DNA of 64,000 bases from Clostridiales bacterium (GTDB taxonomy: Bacteria > Bacillota > Clostridia > Christensenellales > Aristaeellaceae), in assembly GCA_012837525.1 (NCBI GenBank), contig DUQZ01000013.1, positions 1 to 64,000 of the forward strand. The letters run 5' to 3'. Both the position numbers and the translations under genes were made by a program. The notes below the pieces were generated by a model. It searched no databases. It was not told where the DNA came from and saw only the letters and a list, made by a program, of their open reading frames with translations. Numbering within the stretch: position 1 is the stretch's first letter; every line of letters starts with the position of its first letter. Positions 1 to 9,901 of the stretch are shown here, one piece after another.

Positions 1-585
1 ATCATGCTGTGGGGCGGCTGGCAACTGACACAATTGCCGGCGGAGGATGTGGTGACCCCGCTGGGGCCGGATCAATCCCTTTCTCCCTCCCAACAGGTGG
101 AAATTTCTCCCCCGGCCTGGACGGCTACGCCCGTCATCACGGAAGTGCCGACGGACAGCCCGACGCCCACGCCTTCCCCCACACCAACGCCAAGCCCGAC
201 ACCGACGCCAACACCAACCATCACGCCCTCGCCTACGCCGCTTATCCAGGCCTGGGGCGGCAACTACTTCCCGCAGGGCGCGGAGGATCTGTTTGAAACA
301 GCGGAACTGAGCGCGGATAACAATGCCTACCAGGCGGTGTTTACGGACAGCGAGGGACATCAGGTAAGCTATACCGAATACAAGGGGCTGTATATCCCGC
401 CCATGACGGATACCGCGAAGCCCTCCTATATCCGTTTGCAGCAGGGCGTCATCGCCTTTGTAACGGAGGACGACACCGGCGCCACTCTCACCTGGGACGC
501 GGATGATCAGACGCTGCAGGTGAAGTCCTCGCAGGGCATGGATGCCGCTGTGGCGCTTGCCAACGCCATTGAAAAAATAAAATAA
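1..585 (+). CDS. C-terminal part of a secreted or surface protein with Pro/Thr linker (partial)
   Basis: The reading frame is open to the window edge, so the true start is probably upstream; the first ATG in frame is at position 4. Visible residues begin with a short segment, then a low-complexity T-P-S-P linker (about residues 50-78), then a compact domain of about 115 residues with no motif I recognise. Such linkers usually separate a membrane or signal segment from an extracellular domain in Gram-positive bacteria. It sits upstream of the SH3-type secreted proteins in the same direction, which is consistent with an envelope role. No terminator is visible after the stop. Function unknown. 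Confidence 0.6.
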   Translation: MMLWGGWQLTQLPAEDVVTPLGPDQSLSPSQQVEISPPAWTATPVITEVPTDSPTPTPSPTPTPSPTPTPTPTITPSPTPLIQAWGGNYFPQGAEDLFETAELSADNNAYQAVFTDSEGHQVSYTEYKGLYIPPMTDTAKPSYIRLQQGVIAFVTEDDTGATLTWDADDQTLQVKSSQGMDAAVALANAIEKIK

Positions 586-641
586 TTTTTGACGCAACAA
601 TTCGTATGTCCTGATTGTCATCTAATATGTAACGCTGAGCA

Positions 642-803
642 GCACTGGACGAACGCGTTAGTGCACGGATGGGAAGAGGATTTTTGATGGCTCCGCAAAG
701 CTGAGGGAAGGAGGCGTAGCCGCAGTCCTACGCCGACAGATGAAGGCAACGCGGAGACGCAAAAAGACCTGCCCATCAAAGCATTAACAAGCGAGTCCTG
801 TGC
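642..803 (+). ncRNA. Structured RNA candidate, copy A
   Basis: About 162 nt that can fold into a long imperfect helix with an apical branch. The outer arms are 642-650 and 795-803 (8 of 9 pairs). An internal loop (GAACGC / AAGCGA) follows, then GTTAGTGC 657-664 with GCATTAAC 781-788, GATGGG 668-673 with CCCATC 772-777, CTCCGC 691-696 with GCGGAG 751-756, and a hairpin GGCGTAG 713-719 with CTACGCC 728-734. A second copy at 29064-29223 keeps the same architecture while several helices have different base pairs. The G661-T784 pair is a G-U wobble only if the plus strand is the RNA. It lies just upstream of the SH3 gene at 826, so a leader or independent RNA are both possible. No named family recognised. 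Confidence 0.6.
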
Positions 804-825
804 AAAAGAAAGGACATGACAAGAC

Positions 826-2328
826 ATGATGAAAAAATGGACAACAACCCTGCTCCTCTCCCTCCTGCTGCTGGCAGTCTGCCTGCCGCTGGCCCAGGCG
901 GACGGCTACAGCAGCGCGCCGCCCAAGGAGGTTGTGGACCATATCCAGAAGAACTACGCCGCCTATACCCTGGAGGACTATGTCCTCATTGACGGCACCC
1001 CCAAGGGCGATTATGGCTTTGCCCTGGTCAAGAAGGACGCCTCCCGCGTGCTGCTGGGCTACCACCTGGAAAACGGCAAAATGACGTACTGGCTTAAAAA
1101 CGCCGGCGCAGTGCCCCAGGGCGCGCCGACCGCCAGATTTATGCGCCATTGGGAAGGTAAGCTCATCAGCGAGGGCAATACCAAAAAGGCGTACACAGAT
1201 AACCTGGGCTTTACCATCTCCCGCCTGGAACCAGATGCCGAGGAATACGTCTTGCAGCGCATCTCCTATCACTGGGAAAACGGCGGGTTCAAGCTGCAGA
1301 CCTATATGGACCGGGAAGTGTACTGGTGCGAAGCCTATGTGCAGGAGAACAGGGTGTCCTTTTTCGACCTGGGCTATGGGAAGGACCTGGGCCATGTTTA
1401 CGGCGTCATCCAGCGCGAGCTGCGCTATGTAAGTTTCCAAGCCCTGCCCAAGACCTACGAGGCCGCCAGAAAGAGCCTGACCTTGGCGCCCGAGATCCCC
1501 GCGGGTGAGCTGTCCGCCAACAAGATCAAGTTTACCGGCGGGCAGAAATTTCCCGTGTACTCCGGCCCCGGCACGCAGTACCTGCGCGCCGCAAACGGCA
1601 AGGCGCTGGTCTCCACCAATGCCTGGATCCAGGTGTTCGGGGAGGAAAATGGCTGGATCTTGATCCAGTATGATCTGGACAGCAAACACATGCGCATGGG
1701 CTATATCGAGGCCAAAGCCCTGCCCAAAAACGCGAAGGTCAACAGCCTGGCGCTTTACAACCAGGCGTATGAGTTGATTTCCCCCGTCACCTTAACGGAT
1801 GACCCCCTCTTTTCCCAGAGCGCGCTGGCCAGCCTGCCGCAGGGGCAGCAGGTTCGCCGTCTGTCCGGCATGGGCAGCTGGGCCTATGTGGAAACCATGG
1901 TGGGCAACACCCCCGTGCGCGGCTTTGTGCCCCAGTCCAGCCTGTACATGCCGCCGCCCGCGCCCACGTCCACACCGCCCATCCCGGCAGGAAGCCTGTA
2001 CAACGGCAGCTTTGGCTTTGCGGAATATCAGGGCACGGTAACCATCAGCCTGTCCGCTGACCAGACCCGCTATGACATCCGGGTCTATGTGCGGGAGCCC
2101 GCGGCCTGGAAGGCGAAGCAGGCGGGCACGGACTACCTGGTGGGTTACCAGCTCTACCAGAACAACCAGGCTTCCGCCCTGGCGCAGACCGCGCCCGATA
2201 TGGGTGAGTTTTCTGTCTTTATGTTAAGCGCGCCCAGGGCACAAGGCGCCACCACCCTGGGTCTGGTGCCCATCTTTTCAAACAGCAACGCGAAGGTGGA
2301 CGAGACCATCACGATCCCCCTGGAGTAA
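826..2328 (+). CDS. Secreted SH3-domain protein
   Basis: A 500-residue exported protein. Residues 1-24 form a signal peptide ending near A-Q-A, without a lipobox cysteine. Residues 25-225 form a domain I do not recognise. Two SH3-like modules follow at about 235-300 (G-P-G-T-Q-Y-L with a G-W-I-L strand) and 305-375, then a P-rich linker and a C-terminal beta-rich domain of about 110 residues. The SH3 pair resembles the C-terminal pair in the peptidoglycan-binding protein at 49003, so it probably binds cell wall; that is inference. Start is ATG at 826 with AAAGGA upstream; an ATG follows immediately at 829. The next gene starts 11 bases after the stop, so the two probably form an operon. Confidence 0.8.
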   Translation: MMKKWTTTLLLSLLLLAVCLPLAQADGYSSAPPKEVVDHIQKNYAAYTLEDYVLIDGTPKGDYGFALVKKDASRVLLGYHLENGKMTYWLKNAGAVPQGAPTARFMRHWEGKLISEGNTKKAYTDNLGFTISRLEPDAEEYVLQRISYHWENGGFKLQTYMDREVYWCEAYVQENRVSFFDLGYGKDLGHVYGVIQRELRYVSFQALPKTYEAARKSLTLAPEIPAGELSANKIKFTGGQKFPVYSGPGTQYLRAANGKALVSTNAWIQVFGEENGWILIQYDLDSKHMRMGYIEAKALPKNAKVNSLALYNQAYELISPVTLTDDPLFSQSALASLPQGQQVRRLSGMGSWAYVETMVGNTPVRGFVPQSSLYMPPPAPTSTPPIPAGSLYNGSFGFAEYQGTVTISLSADQTRYDIRVYVREPAAWKAKQAGTDYLVGYQLYQNNQASALAQTAPDMGEFSVFMLSAPRAQGATTLGLVPIFSNSNAKVDETITIPLE

Positions 2329-2339
2329 GAGGTAACGCC

Positions 2340-3065
2340 ATGAAAAACCGTATTGTTTGTGTGGGCATCTGCCTGCTGCTCCTCTGTGTCCAGAGCGCAT
2401 TCGCGTCTTCCAGCGATTTGGACCTGGCCTTTGTGGATGGCAAGGATGCCGGGCAGGCGCCGTTGTGGAACACCATGTCAAAGGATGCCCGGAGCCTGGG
2501 TGTTTATTACAACGGGACCATGGTCAAGCTTCTGTCCGGCCATACCGAGCCTGGATGGCAAAAGGTGCAGATTGGGGCGCTGATTGGATACATCAGGGCA
2601 GAGTTCTTGGCCGGTCCCGGTGACCACATCGATTTTACCATCAAGGAAGCCAGGATCAAGGTCCAAGGCCGGTCCTGGGTCAATGTGCGGGCCTTGCCCG
2701 ATTTGAGGGCCAAGATTCTTCGCCGGGCCTATGCCGGTGACCCATACCTGATTTACGGCGAGGTGGACAACGGCTTTTGCTATATGGGCTACAACAATTT
2801 TCATGGCTTCATCAAGGCTGAATACCTGGAAGTGCTGCCCAAGCAAACCAGCAACCCCGCGCAGGAGACAGCGCGCCCTGAAATAAGCCAGGAGGGGACG
2901 GAACGGAATTCCCCCATGCAGGACAAGCTGGCCATTGTGAACAACCCCGATCCCAAAGACAGGTTGCATCTGAGAAAAAAGCCAACGGTTTCCTCTCAAT
3001 CACTGGGAAAGTATTACAACGGCGTTGTTGTGACCATCCTGGAGGAATATAACAATGCTGAATAG
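2340..3065 (+). CDS. Secreted multi-SH3 protein, N-terminal part ending at a premature TAG
   Basis: Signal peptide at residues 1-22 (K-N-R then a leucine-rich core, cleavage near A-F-A). Tandem SH3-like modules follow; each ends in a W-x-K-V-Q-I-G then G-Y-I/M pattern. The frame stops at TAG 3063-3065 inside the third module, and the same frame continues directly into 3066-3590. The codon at the stop aligns with the tryptophan of the first module (P-G-W-Q-K-V against A-E-stop-M-K-V), so a single TGG to TAG change explains the break. The product as read is 241 residues. It may be truncated, read through, or a sequencing error. RBS GAGGTAACGCC precedes ATG 2340. Confidence 0.65.
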   Translation: MKNRIVCVGICLLLLCVQSAFASSSDLDLAFVDGKDAGQAPLWNTMSKDARSLGVYYNGTMVKLLSGHTEPGWQKVQIGALIGYIRAEFLAGPGDHIDFTIKEARIKVQGRSWVNVRALPDLRAKILRRAYAGDPYLIYGEVDNGFCYMGYNNFHGFIKAEYLEVLPKQTSNPAQETARPEISQEGTERNSPMQDKLAIVNNPDPKDRLHLRKKPTVSSQSLGKYYNGVVVTILEEYNNAE

Positions 3066-3590
3066 ATGAAAGTACGGATCGGAACGCTGGTTGGGTATAT
3101 GCAGCGCAAATATTTGGAAACCGGCGCCGCTTCAGCCTCCGTTTTATCCGCCCGTCCCAGCGTGATGGTATCCAACAGCTCTGGCAAAGGGCTCCACCTG
3201 CGGGAATATCCCCGTATCAATTCAACATCATTGGGCTTGTTTGTGAATGGAACACAAGCGCTTGTACTTGGCATCACAGAGCAGTGGTATCACGTCCAAA
3301 TTGGGGATGAATTCGGATTCATGTCAGCGCATGGGATAACACCCCGGCTGCAATACGACAGTTCAGTCGACGCCAAGCCCCAAAAGCCAAACACCATCGC
3401 AAAGAACGCCATCGTTACCAGCGAGGTTTACATGTATCAATACGATTCCGAGAATAGCCTTGAAGTCATCACCACTTTACCAACCGGGGAAGTTGTAACC
3501 GTCTTAAGCAGTGACAGCAACGGATGGAGCAAGGTTTCAAACGGGATACGTGTTGGATACGTCCTTACAAAGTACCTGAAGTTTAAGTAA
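3066..3590 (+). pseudogene. Downstream half of the interrupted multi-SH3 protein
   Basis: This stretch is in the same frame as the gene starting at 2340 and directly follows its TAG. It begins in the middle of an SH3 module (M-K-V-R-I-G-T-L-V-G-Y-M) and carries two further modules with the same V-x-I-G and G-Y/F-M strands, ending Y-L-K-F-K. It has no signal peptide and no ribosome binding site before its ATG at 3066, so it is unlikely to be an independent gene. Restoring one sense codon would give a single 417-residue secreted protein with about five SH3-like modules. Codon use matches the upstream half, which suggests a recent lesion. Confidence 0.7.
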
Positions 3591-3673
3591 TCCCAAGCGC
3601 GCAGCGGACGGGTGTCTTTATTTTCATTGAAAACCAAGGGAAACAAAGGGGCCATCCCCTGTGTTGTATCAAA

Positions 3674-3694
3674 ACCACCGGCTTAGCCGGTGGT
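3674..3694. repeat. Perfect 9-bp hairpin in intergenic DNA
   Basis: The arms ACCACCGGC (3674-3682) and GCCGGTGGT (3686-3694) flank a TTA loop. No T-run follows, so it is not a standard terminator. Short, tight GC hairpins of this kind occur at ends of IS200/IS605-type elements and in REP-like repeats, but no transposase or second copy is visible here. Role unknown. Confidence 0.4.
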
Positions 3695-3744
3695 ATCAGA
3701 CTGTAGACAAACTAATTCCTGGGGAGTTTGCCTGGCATCTTAAT

Positions 3745-3777
3745 AGCCCGCGGCACGGATACCGCGGGCTCTATTTT
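3745..3777. terminator. Bidirectional terminator between convergent genes
   Basis: A 9-bp perfect stem, AGCCCGCGG (3745-3753) with CCGCGGGCT (3762-3770), is followed on the plus strand by CTATTTT. It lies between the SH3 gene (plus) and the tyrosine phenol-lyase gene (minus), so it can end transcription from both sides. Confidence 0.7.
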
Positions 3778-3793
3778 GGTGCGTTCAGTATGA

Positions 3794-5338
<1,545 letters not shown>

Positions 5339-5414
5339 TTAATTGAGTTTATCCCCTGTTGTAAGTCCGCTGGGTTTTTATCATCATGAGAATGCCTGTT
5401 ATGAACCCTGCCTG

Positions 5415-5630
5415 CTAAAAATTTTTCCCCCAGGGCATTTCGTTGTCGTGCAGTCCGCAGCCGGGGCAGGTGCGGCCGGGGGTAAACATCGTGCCGCAAT
5501 TGGGGCATTCCTCCTGGCCCAGGTAGCGTTTGCCGCGCTTCTCCTCCTTTTTGGTGGAGAACAGCACATCAAACAGGCTTTCCTCCTCGGTGCCGAAAAA
5601 GGTATCCCACAACGACTTTTTCTTGTTCAT
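5415..5630 (-). CDS. Small zinc-ribbon protein
   Basis: A 71-residue protein with a C-terminal zinc ribbon, C-P-N-C-G then C-P-G-C-G about 13 residues on. The N-terminal half is charged (M-N-K-K-K-S-L-W-D, then acidic and K-K-E-E-K-R-G-K-R). I recognise no named family. The start was placed at ATG 5630 because the protein becomes regular there; a longer frame reaches 5687 but overlaps the typA terminator. A TATAAT lies only a few bases upstream of the ATG, so the message may be nearly leaderless. Real but uncharacterised. Confidence 0.55.
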   Translation of the reverse strand: MNKKKSLWDTFFGTEEESLFDVLFSTKKEEKRGKRYLGQEECPNCGTMFTPGRTCPGCGLHDNEMPWGKNF

Positions 5631-5639
5631 ATTTGCATT

Positions 5640-5677
5640 ATAAAGAAAAATCAGACCGGTTACAACGCCGGCCTGAT
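5640..5677 (-). terminator. Terminator of typA
   Basis: The 10-bp stem 5650-5659 / 5668-5677 with an 8-nt loop is followed on the minus strand by TTTTTCTTT. One position pairs as G-U only on the minus strand, which supports this direction. Confidence 0.75.
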
Positions 5678-5694
5678 TACAAAACACTCATATC

Positions 5695-7518
5695 TTACTT
5701 TTTGGCCCGGTTTATGCCCTTGGCGCGCTGCTCGTGGCTCAGTATGCGCTTGCGCATGCGCAGGGACTGGGGCGTGACCTCCAGCAGCTCGTCCTCATCG
5801 ATGAACTCCATGCACTCCTCCAGCGTCATCGCGCGGGCGGACATCAGGCGCATGCTGTCCTCGGCCGCGGCGGCGTTGCGCGTGTTGGTGACATGCTTTT
5901 TGCGGCACACGTTCACCACAATATCACCCGGGCGGCTGGACTGTCCGCAGATCATCCCGGCGTAGACGGGCGTCTGGCTGCCGATGAAAAGGGCGCCCCG
6001 CTCCTGCGCGCCGTACAGGCCGTACTGCGTGCTCTCCCCGGTCTCAAAACACACCAGCGCGCCTACGTTGCGGCGGGGGATCTCGCCCCGGTAGGGCTCA
6101 AAGCCGTCAAAAACGGCGCTCATGATGCCCTCGCCGCGGGTGTCGGTCAAAAACTCGTTGCGGTAACCAAACAGGCCGCGGGAAGGGACGGAAAACTCCA
6201 GGCGCACGCGGTCCTGGCCGGTCATGGTTTTGAGGATGCCGCGGCGGCGGCCCAGCTTCTCAATCACCGCGCCCGCGGCGACGGAGGGCACGTCCGCGCG
6301 CAGCAGCTCGATGGGCTCCATCACCTGGCCGTCGATCTCCTGCAAGATGACCTCCGGCCGGGACACCTGGAACTCATAGCCCTGGCGGCGCATGGTTTCA
6401 ATCAGGACGGACAGGTGCAATTCCCCCCTGCCCTTGACGATAAACTGATCGGGCGTTTCACCGTCCACCACGCGCAGGGAGACGTCCGTGTGCGTCTCCT
6501 TGTACAGCCGGGCGCGCAGGTGGCGGCTGGTGACATAGGTGCCTTCCCGGCCCGCGAAGGGGCTGTCGTTGACGGAGAAGGTCATGGACACCGTTGGCTC
6601 ACCGATGGCTACAAAGGGCAGGGCCTCGGGCGTGTGCGCCTCGCATACGGTATCGCCGATGTTCAAATCCTCAAGACCAGAGAGGGCGATGATGTCCCCC
6701 GCGCTGACGCTTTCCGCGGGAAGGCGCTTGAGTCCGTCAAACACGGACAGCTCCGTCACCTTAAACACGTCCCGGACGCTGTCATCCAGCGCGTTCACGC
6801 GCACCAATTGCTCCTGGGTGTGCGCGCTGCCGCGGGTGACCCGGCCAATGCCGATGCGGCCCACATACTCGTTGTAGTCCACGGTGGAAATGAGCGTCTG
6901 GAAGGGGCCGTCCGGGAAGCACTCCGGCCCTGGGATATATGTTAGGATCGCTTCAAACAGCGGCGCCAAATCGGTGCCCGGCACATCAAGGTCGGTGGTT
7001 GCCGTGCCCTGGCGCGCGGATACGTACAGGATGGGCCGGTCCAGCGTCTCCTCCCCCGCGTCCAGGTCAATCAAAAGGTCCAGCAGCTCATCCACTACCT
7101 CGGCGCTGCGGGCGTCGGCGCGGTCCACCTTGTTGATAACCATGAGGACGGGCAGGTTTAAATCCAGCGCCTTGGATAACACAAAGCGCGTTTGCGGCAT
7201 GGGGCCTTCAAAGGAGTCGGTCAACAGCAGCACGCCGTCCACCATCTTCAGCACGCGCTCCACCTCACCCGAAAAATCGGCATGGCCGGGGGTGTCCACG
7301 ATGTTGATCTTGGTGTCGCCCCAGTGCACCGCGGTGTTCTTGGCCAGGATGGTAATGCCGCGCTCACGCTCAATATCGCCCGAGTCCATCACGCGCTCGC
7401 GCACCTGCTGGTTCTGGCGGAAGACGCCCGCCTGGCGCAGCATTTGATCCACCAGGGTGGTCTTGCCGTGGTCCACGTGGGCGATAATGGCTATATTTCG
7501 GATATCGTTGCGAATCAT
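5695..7518 (-). CDS. typA: Ribosome-associated GTPase TypA/BipA
   Basis: Translational GTPase of the EF-G/LepA class that acts on ribosomes and affects ribosome assembly and stress or cold growth. The 607-residue length matches the family. G motifs are visible near the N-terminus: A-H-V-D-H-G-K-T-T (G1), D-T-P-G-H-A-D-F (G3) and N-K-V-D-R (G4); the R-G-I-T-I-L-A-K switch and the C-terminal TypA domain (G-R-R-R-G, F-G-Y-R-N-E-F) follow. The start at ATG 7518 has GGAAGGG upstream; an in-frame extension to 7593 would run into the promoter. It has its own promoter (7564-7593) and terminator (5640-5677). Confidence 0.95.
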   Translation of the reverse strand: MIRNDIRNIAIIAHVDHGKTTLVDQMLRQAGVFRQNQQVRERVMDSGDIERERGITILAKNTAVHWGDTKINIVDTPGHADFSGEVERVLKMVDGVLLLTDSFEGPMPQTRFVLSKALDLNLPVLMVINKVDRADARSAEVVDELLDLLIDLDAGEETLDRPILYVSARQGTATTDLDVPGTDLAPLFEAILTYIPGPECFPDGPFQTLISTVDYNEYVGRIGIGRVTRGSAHTQEQLVRVNALDDSVRDVFKVTELSVFDGLKRLPAESVSAGDIIALSGLEDLNIGDTVCEAHTPEALPFVAIGEPTVSMTFSVNDSPFAGREGTYVTSRHLRARLYKETHTDVSLRVVDGETPDQFIVKGRGELHLSVLIETMRRQGYEFQVSRPEVILQEIDGQVMEPIELLRADVPSVAAGAVIEKLGRRRGILKTMTGQDRVRLEFSVPSRGLFGYRNEFLTDTRGEGIMSAVFDGFEPYRGEIPRRNVGALVCFETGESTQYGLYGAQERGALFIGSQTPVYAGMICGQSSRPGDIVVNVCRKKHVTNTRNAAAAEDSMRLMSARAMTLEECMEFIDEDELLEVTPQSLRMRKRILSHEQRAKGINRAKK

Positions 7519-7563
7519 AAAATCCCTTCCTATCAATCGCCGGCTGGTTCTGCCAGCCCTGCG

Positions 7564-7593
7564 ATTATAGAGCCAGCGCGCAAAACCTGTCAA
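7564..7593 (-). promoter_or_regulatory. Promoter of typA
   Basis: Minus strand TTGACA (-35), 18-bp spacer, TATAAT (-10), about 45 bases before the ATG. Both hexamers match consensus. Confidence 0.75.
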
Positions 7594-7611
7594 GAACGGA
7601 TACCAGAAAGT

Positions 7612-7641
7612 ATAAATAAGGGGCTGCCCTGCGGCAGCCCC
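7612..7641 (-). terminator. Terminator of the membrane alpha/beta hydrolase gene
   Basis: A 9-bp GC stem, GGGGCTGCC (7620-7628) with GGCAGCCCC (7633-7641), and a 4-nt loop. On the minus strand it is followed by TTATTTAT. Confidence 0.7.
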
Positions 7642-7661
7642 TCAGGTCGTCTATATCAGGA

Positions 7662-9692
7662 TTAACGTTGGAAATACACGGTGGTATTGGCCACGGTGAC
7701 CAAGGTCATCAGCATGGCGTTGAGGAAAGCCGCCGTCCACACATTGCCGTCGCGCTTGTACAAGGCGCGGGTGAAGATGGCCGCGATGATCAGCACCGGC
7801 ACAAAGCCAAACAGCAGGATGCTGGACAGGCTCTGGGTGGGGAAGAGCGCGGTGCCCCTTATGAACAGAAGGCCGTAATGCGCGAGCAAATACAGGATGA
7901 TGCCGCCGGCGTTGAGCAGGATGGCCCGGAAATAGCCGCGGACGCCCTGGCATTTGACGGTGTTGGTGTTGATGATGATGCTGACGCCGGAGAGGAAGTA
8001 GAACACAAAGAAGAAGGGCAAATAGCGCAGGAAGACCGGCAGGATGCTGCCTGGTTCAAAGGTTTTGAAGGCAAACACCCACAGGCGGAAGTCTGTCACA
8101 AACAGGCCGTCCACCAGGAAGACCAGGCCATAGCCCAAAGCGAAGGCGATGAGCGCGGTGACAAAGCCAGCCAGGATGGCAACCGGGCTGACCCTGACGC
8201 CGTAGTTTTTACAGCGCACGCCCTGCTTGCGCAGGAACAGCAGGTAGACGACCACCATCATCACCAGGGACAACAGGCCGCTGATGAGCGCCCAGTACAC
8301 GATGGCGTTGGTGGTGGGCGCCGGGAAGGTGGGGCTGTCGGCGAAGGTTTTGAAGTGCAGCAGGTAAAACAGCGCGCCGCCGGCAATCACCAGCAACAAG
8401 CCGGGGGCCATGCCCCTGCCTTCCTTCTTCTGCGCCTGGCTCATAATTGCCAGCGCCAGGCTGCCAGCCGCGATGGCCGCGCTGACCCACTTGAAGACGG
8501 TGAGGAAGGTGCCGTCCAGCTTCTTGTCCATCACCGCCGGGAAGATGATGGCCGGCAGCAGGATACCAAGGACCAGCAGCAGCGCGCGCAGCGGGTTGAA
8601 GGGCGCGTCAGCAAGCGGCTCCAGGCGTTCTGTTTTGGCAAGCTTCAGGAAAGGCAGCCGGCGCATCAGGCTGATGAGCGGGATGAACATCAGCACAAAG
8701 CCAATGAGGGCAATAAACTCTGCCAGCTCCTTCCAGATCCAGGTTTGCTGGGTGGCGGGCTGCGGGCTTAGCTGCGCCTGGTAATCCGCGAACGCGGTCT
8801 GGTAGAATTCCACCGTGTGCGCGGTTGATTTTGTGGAGAAATGGTTCCAGGGGTGGATCTCATAAGGCTGGTATATGATACGCTTTCCGCCGTCTGGCGT
8901 GTCATACCAGGTATCGGCGCTGGGCGCATCCTGCTGCAGGAAGGCCTGGGCGCTGGCGGTGGCCACATAGTTCTTTTTGCGCACCGTGCCTGCCGGGTCG
9001 CCCTCGGCGTTGAAGAAGAACTCGTCAAACTGGGCGGCCAGCATGCCCAGGGTGCGGCCGCCGGCGTTTTGCGCGATCACCTCCGCGCCGATGCCCGGCA
9101 TAATGCCCACCGCGCCCAGCATCTCCGTCCACTGGTAGTCCGACCCATGGGTCATCCCCGCCGCAATTTTGCGGATGCCGGTCTCGTTATAATCCTGCTC
9201 ATCCAGGAAGATGGCGGTGGTTGTGGAAAAACCGCCCATGGAGTGGCCGGTCACACCGATAATGCCGTTGCCCGCTTCATCCTTGAGTACATATGGCTGC
9301 TCATAGAAATACTGCACCGCGTCATAGATGGAGGTGGGCCAGAAGGCGAAGAAATTGCCGCCTTTGCCCTCATTGAGCGCGGAGTGGCCGTGGTCGTACA
9401 TGTCCAGCGCCAGCACCGCAAAGCCGCGCTTGCTCAGCTCAATGGCGTTGGCGTCCTGCATCTCGCCCGAGTTGAGGTAGCCGTGCGTGAGTACGACGCC
9501 GGGGCGCGGGTCATCCCCCACGGGGCGGTACAAAAGGCCGGACAGCGTGCCCTTGTCGGTATCAAAATACACGCGCTCCACCTTGACCTTGTTGAAAGCC
9601 CCGTTGAAGCCATGGGCCAGCCAGCTGAAGCCCAGCACAATCACCAGGGCAATCACAAGCCAGGATACCTGTTTTTTGAGTTTGGAATCCAT
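7662..9692 (-). CDS. Membrane-bound alpha/beta hydrolase
   Basis: A 676-residue protein with an N-terminal transmembrane anchor (about residues 8-25), an extracellular alpha/beta hydrolase domain (about 50-330) with nucleophile elbow G-H-S-M-G-G, an upstream T-H-G-Y oxyanion strand and a likely catalytic histidine in H-P-W-N-H-F. A C-terminal half with about nine hydrophobic segments follows. The fusion of a dienelactone-hydrolase-like domain to a multi-pass membrane region suggests an ester or acyl substrate at the membrane; the substrate is unknown. The start at ATG 9692 has AAGGAGG at good spacing. A promoter is at 9800-9828 and a terminator at 7612-7641. It is not part of the inositol operon that ends just upstream of its promoter. 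Confidence 0.75.
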   Translation of the reverse strand: MDSKLKKQVSWLVIALVIVLGFSWLAHGFNGAFNKVKVERVYFDTDKGTLSGLLYRPVGDDPRPGVVLTHGYLNSGEMQDANAIELSKRGFAVLALDMYDHGHSALNEGKGGNFFAFWPTSIYDAVQYFYEQPYVLKDEAGNGIIGVTGHSMGGFSTTTAIFLDEQDYNETGIRKIAAGMTHGSDYQWTEMLGAVGIMPGIGAEVIAQNAGGRTLGMLAAQFDEFFFNAEGDPAGTVRKKNYVATASAQAFLQQDAPSADTWYDTPDGGKRIIYQPYEIHPWNHFSTKSTAHTVEFYQTAFADYQAQLSPQPATQQTWIWKELAEFIALIGFVLMFIPLISLMRRLPFLKLAKTERLEPLADAPFNPLRALLLVLGILLPAIIFPAVMDKKLDGTFLTVFKWVSAAIAAGSLALAIMSQAQKKEGRGMAPGLLLVIAGGALFYLLHFKTFADSPTFPAPTTNAIVYWALISGLLSLVMMVVVYLLFLRKQGVRCKNYGVRVSPVAILAGFVTALIAFALGYGLVFLVDGLFVTDFRLWVFAFKTFEPGSILPVFLRYLPFFFVFYFLSGVSIIINTNTVKCQGVRGYFRAILLNAGGIILYLLAHYGLLFIRGTALFPTQSLSSILLFGFVPVLIIAAIFTRALYKRDGNVWTAAFLNAMLMTLVTVANTTVYFQR

Positions 9693-9799
9693 AAAAGCCT
9701 CCTTGCTATTTGTCCGGCCAGCGCCAACACAGGTTTGTTCCAATTTGTACCAACTCATGTCTTTCCCGGCCGGATTTTTGCGTTTTATTGCATAAACGC

Positions 9800-9828
9800 A
9801 GTATATCACCGCGCGCGGGCTTTGTCAT
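9800..9828 (-). promoter_or_regulatory. Promoter of the membrane hydrolase gene
   Basis: Minus strand ATGACA (-35), 17-bp spacer, TATACT (-10), leaving a leader of about 100 nt. Confidence 0.55.
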
Positions 9829-9837
9829 TCTGAAACA

Positions 9838-9873
9838 GGAAAAGGGCAGGGTGATGAATGCATCAACTTGCCC
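9838..9873 (-). terminator. Terminator of the inositol operon
   Basis: Two stacked helices (GGGCA/TGCCC and TGATG/CATCA, separated by a 3x3 internal loop) lie between 9844 and 9873. On the minus strand TTTTCC follows. This marks the 3-prime end of the operon after the transketolase C-terminal subunit. Confidence 0.65.
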
Positions 9874-9901
9874 AGTTTTGAAAAAGGTGGTAAAACGGCT
9901 T

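Noticed and set aside
784-1689. Long minus-strand open frame opposite the first SH3 gene
   Set aside because: It lacks a ribosome binding site and family motifs. The plus-strand gene has a signal peptide, SH3 modules and an RBS.
3066-3590. Independent gene starting at ATG 3066
   Set aside because: No RBS or signal peptide; it starts inside an SH3 module and is in frame with the gene upstream.
5734-6945. 403-codon plus-strand frame opposite typA
   Set aside because: It is an antisense shadow of the GC-rich typA gene, with no RBS or recognisable domain.
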